Source of the DNA: JAPPHA01 sp963664045
GTDB lineage: Bacteria; Pseudomonadota; Alphaproteobacteria; Rhodobacterales; Rhodobacteraceae
NCBI GenBank assembly: GCA_963664045.2
Contig: CAXXGT010000013.1
Span: 124,001 to 188,000 of the forward strand
DNA length: 64,000 nucleotides
Direction of reading: 5' to 3'
Below, piece after piece: positions 61,769-64,000 of the stretch. A model generated the notes under the pieces. It ran no database searches, was not told the origin of the DNA, and saw only the letters and a list, made by a program, of their open reading frames with translations. The translations under genes and the position numbers were made by a program. How positions within the stretch are numbered: position 1 is the stretch's first letter; every line of letters begins with the position of its first letter.

Positions 61769-62821
61769 ATGGGACTGGCGAGGGCGATGCAGCGGAGAAG
61801 GCGGATGAAGTTCGAGGAGCTCTTCGAGAGGAGGCAGACCGGGCAGCTGAGCCAGGAGGATGCGGCGAGGGTGCTGGGCGTTTCGGTGCGGACCTTCCGG
61901 CGCTGGGAAGGCCGCGACGGAGCTGATGGCGACGACGGCCTTTTGGACCGCCGGCTCGACCGCGTTGCGGAGGTGCTGGAACTGTACGACACGACGTACC
62001 ACGACTACACGGCGAAGCACTTCCACGAGAAGCTCGTTGACGAGTTCGGCTACGGGTTCAGCTACAACTGGCTGCGGGTCAAGCTTCAGGACGAGGGGCG
62101 CATCCGGAAGGCGAGGCGCCGCGGCGCGCACCGCCGGAGGCGGCCCCGGAAGCCGATGCCGGGGATGCTGCTGCACCAGGACGGTTCGACGCACGAGTGG
62201 GTTCCCGGCAAGACGTGGGACCTGATCTGGACGATGGACGACGCGACGAGCGAGGCATATTCGGGGTTCTTCGTCGAGGAGAAAGGCACGATGAGCAGCT
62301 TCCGCGGCCTCTCGGAGACGATCAGGCGCAAGGGCCTGTTCTGTTCGCTCTACGTGGACCGTGCCTCCCACTACTGGAAGACGCCGGAGGCGAGCGGGAA
62401 GAACGCTGACGGAACGCCGACCGGCGCCGAACTGCACGGAACCCGGCCCGGGCGCCCGTTCAAGGGTATGGCCCACGGGTCCCGAAAGGCACAGGGCGGG
62501 TTCTGGATCGCACGACGGAAGTCCGGGCCGGCACTCTTGGCAGAAAGCGCCATCGATGCGCTCTCGGCCCTCTCCATCACCGAACTCGGCCACGTCGCAA
62601 TCGTCATCTCGACCGCCGGTGTCGCCACACGCCTTCCGCCCTGGATCAGGCACCTCGATCCCGAAACCATCCTGTGCGGATATGACGCCGACAAGACCGG
62701 CGACACCGCCGCGCGGCGCCTGATCGAAAACCATCCCGCAATCCGCCGCATGCACCCTGTCGAAGGAACGAAAGACTGGAACGGGCAACTCCAGGCAGCC
62801 CGCCACCGACTTGCAGGATAA
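61769..62821 (+). CDS. Chimera: truncated ISNCY-type transposase fused to a TOPRIM (DUF3991-type) C-terminus
   Basis: Residues 1-210 are an ISNCY-type transposase: HTH ERRQTGQLSQEDAARVLGVS with VRTFRRWEGR, then MLLHQDGSTHEWVPG and WTMDDATSEAYSGFFVEEKG with DDE-type Asp residues, and YVDRASHYWKTPEA where the domain breaks off. Residues 212-350 match the TOPRIM half of DUF3991-type primase-like proteins: ADGTPTGAELHGTRPGRPFK, KAQGGFWIARRK, LLAESAIDALSALSI, HVAIVISTAGVATRLPPWI, ILCGYDADKTGDTAARRLIE. The fusion is in frame with no stop. It probably results from a deletion or recombination, and neither half has its full domain set. Confidence 0.7.
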   Translation: MGLARAMQRRRRMKFEELFERRQTGQLSQEDAARVLGVSVRTFRRWEGRDGADGDDGLLDRRLDRVAEVLELYDTTYHDYTAKHFHEKLVDEFGYGFSYNWLRVKLQDEGRIRKARRRGAHRRRRPRKPMPGMLLHQDGSTHEWVPGKTWDLIWTMDDATSEAYSGFFVEEKGTMSSFRGLSETIRRKGLFCSLYVDRASHYWKTPEASGKNADGTPTGAELHGTRPGRPFKGMAHGSRKAQGGFWIARRKSGPALLAESAIDALSALSITELGHVAIVISTAGVATRLPPWIRHLDPETILCGYDADKTGDTAARRLIENHPAIRRMHPVEGTKDWNGQLQAARHRLAG

Positions 62822-63065
62822 ACCCGGCCCGGCAGCCATCAGACAAAGAGCGAATGCCCTCCACCCGGGACGGTCGTCGCATCCAAGCAAAAAGGGTCGT
62901 GAGCTGAACTCGGTCAGTGACGTCAAATCCAGAGACGAAGAATCCGTCAAAGGCCGACAACTGTCAAGCGGCGTCCAAAATTGACCCGTCTTGTGCCATC
63001 TTTCCTTCCCGGTAGCGTTTTCCCGGTAACCCGCCCGGCGGGCGGCGTTTTCGGGAGAAGGAAAG

Positions 63066-63521
63066 ATGGAAAGGAAGTCGGATCACGGATTTCGGCGGCT
63101 GGCTGACGAGGTGAGGTCCAGGCCGCTGACCGAGGTGGCGCCGCTACTGGGATACGAGCAGGACAGTACCGACCGCTGCCGCTGGCGGCGGGACGGTTCG
63201 GTGCTCAGCATCAATGAGCCCAAATACTACGACCACATCGCCGGGTGCGGCGGTGGCGGGGCCATCGATCTGGTCATTCATGGCCTCGGCTGCAGCCCGA
63301 TGCAGGCGATCAACTGGCTGGCCGGACGGCCATCGCCTCCGGGGACCGCCAGGCCGGCGGTGCCGGTGCGGCCCAGGACACTGGCGATGCCGCCGCCCTG
63401 CGAGGGCAGCTGGGACGAGGTCCGGGCACACCTGACCGGGGAGCGGGGTCTCGACGGGGTTCGCCTCGTCGATCTCAAGAGGGCCGGAATGCTGTGGGCA
63501 GACGCGCGGGCAAGAACCTGA
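63066..63521 (+). pseudogene. DUF3991-type primase-like protein, N-terminal fragment
   Basis: About 150 residues: RSRPLTEVAPLLGYEQDSTD, RCRWRRDGSVLSINEPKYYD, HIAGCGGGGAIDLVIHGLGC, AINWLAGRP, then SWDEVRAHLTGERGLDGVRL. This is the N-terminal half (zinc-ribbon-like and DUF3991 regions) of the protein type whose TOPRIM half occurs at 62400-62821. A strong GAGAAGGAAAG precedes the ATG. The frame ends where a transposase fragment begins (63495), so the gene is truncated. Confidence 0.65.
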
Positions 63522-64000
63522 TGTACCGGATCGGCGACATCGGCATGGCTGCCTTCGCCTGCTTCTTCATGCAGTCGCCATCCTTTCTCGCCCATCAGCG
63601 CATGCTCATGGACCGCTGCGGTGACTCCAATGCCCGTACCCTGTTCGGAATGGAGCGGATTCCGTGCGACAATCACATCCGCCAGACGCTCGACGGCATG
63701 GAGCCGGAGCATTTCGACGACGTCTTCATCTCCGTGGCCCACGACCTCGACCGCAAGGGCGCCCTGCGGGGCATGCGCCGCCTCAAGGACCGCACCCTGA
63801 TCGCGCTCGATGGCACCGAGTACTTCAACTCCTACAAGGTCAAATGCGACAACTGCCCGACACGGACCCGCCACAAGGATACCGACAAGGAGAAGGACGA
63901 GTACTACCACAGCTTCCTCGGTGCCAACATCGTCGCACCGGGCCAGAACACTGCCCTGCCGCTGCCGCCGGAGATCATCCGCCCGCAGGACGGCGCCAAA
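63495..64000 (+). pseudogene. DDE transposase fragment related to the 9304-10713 gene
   Basis: From RAGKNLMYRIGDIGMAAFAC through FLAHQRMLMDRCGDSNARTL, FGMERIPCDNHIRQTLDGME, LIALDGTEYFNSYKVKCDNC to PLPPEIIRPQDGAK at the window edge, this parallels the transposase at 9304-10713, starting at its residue 51 or so. The N-terminal 50 residues are replaced by the DUF3991 fragment. It continues beyond the window. Confidence 0.7.

Noticed and set aside
61640..62950. A 436-codon minus-strand frame
   Set aside because: It is antisense to the transposase-TOPRIM chimera, whose domains are recognisable.
1..64000. CRISPR arrays, rRNA and tRNA genes
   Set aside because: I saw no regularly spaced repeats and no rRNA-like stretch. 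I did not recognise a cloverleaf with a T-loop; a covariance search would settle this.

Overview
The window looks like the chromosome of a moderately GC-rich alphaproteobacterium, probably of a Rhodospirillales-like lineage. The main evidence is the block ispD-ispF-pgpA-cinA followed by ntrB-ntrC-ntrY-ntrX-trkA-trkH-hfq-hflX, a gene order typical of that class. Many intact and broken insertion sequences (IS), several nested inside one another, and many pseudogenes suggest a genome in active decay, as in host-associated or recently bottlenecked bacteria. That lifestyle is inference. No tRNA, rRNA or CRISPR array was recognised.

1-5008: the end of an ISAs1-type element whose transposase carries an N-terminal DUF4338 (DruA-like) domain, then an MpaB/DUF2236 oxygenase-like gene and an RND/MMPL exporter. 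5906-22491: a co-oriented gene cluster that reads as a catabolic operon, probably for organosulfur compounds: an Asp/Glu-racemase/maleate-isomerase-like gene, a ProW-like permease, a DMSO/biotin-sulfoxide reductase-type molybdoenzyme, a GcvT/DmdA-like methyltransferase, a CitE-like lyase, an SBP56 methanethiol-oxidase-like protein, a [2Fe-2S] ferredoxin, a CoA-binding protein, an SDR and a GST. IS elements break it twice. A 1.64-kb IS (9-bp target duplication) splits the racemase gene and itself carries, inside its left inverted repeat, an IS66 element (8-bp duplication) with a DUF4338 gene. An IS4-type element (9-bp duplication) encoding a DUF4338-transposase fusion splits the lyase.

22586-34645: a TnpB remnant, lipA, hpt, a RatA/COQ10-like gene, amtB, acetamidase and alpha/beta-hydrolase pseudogenes, an ISKra4 element, a LacI-type regulator with a likely operator, and the cinA/pgpA/ispF/ispD operon. 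35045-36050 is a broken Rpn-type nuclease where dusB would usually be found.

36899-56802: the nitrogen-sensing and potassium-uptake locus. Between trkA and trkH there is a three-level nest: a decayed tnpB is interrupted by an IS66 element carrying a DPPY DNA-adenine methyltransferase, whose tnpC is interrupted by a group II intron with its reverse transcriptase. A second decayed tnpB lies between trkH and hfq. 56918-64000: a penicillin-acylase-family protein, a beta-hydroxyacid dehydrogenase, rpe, a SYLF lipoprotein, then chimeric fragments of transposases and of a DUF3991/TOPRIM protein.

The two most notable signals are the association of a DUF4338 domain with three unrelated IS families within 18 kb, and the IS-broken putative organosulfur operon.
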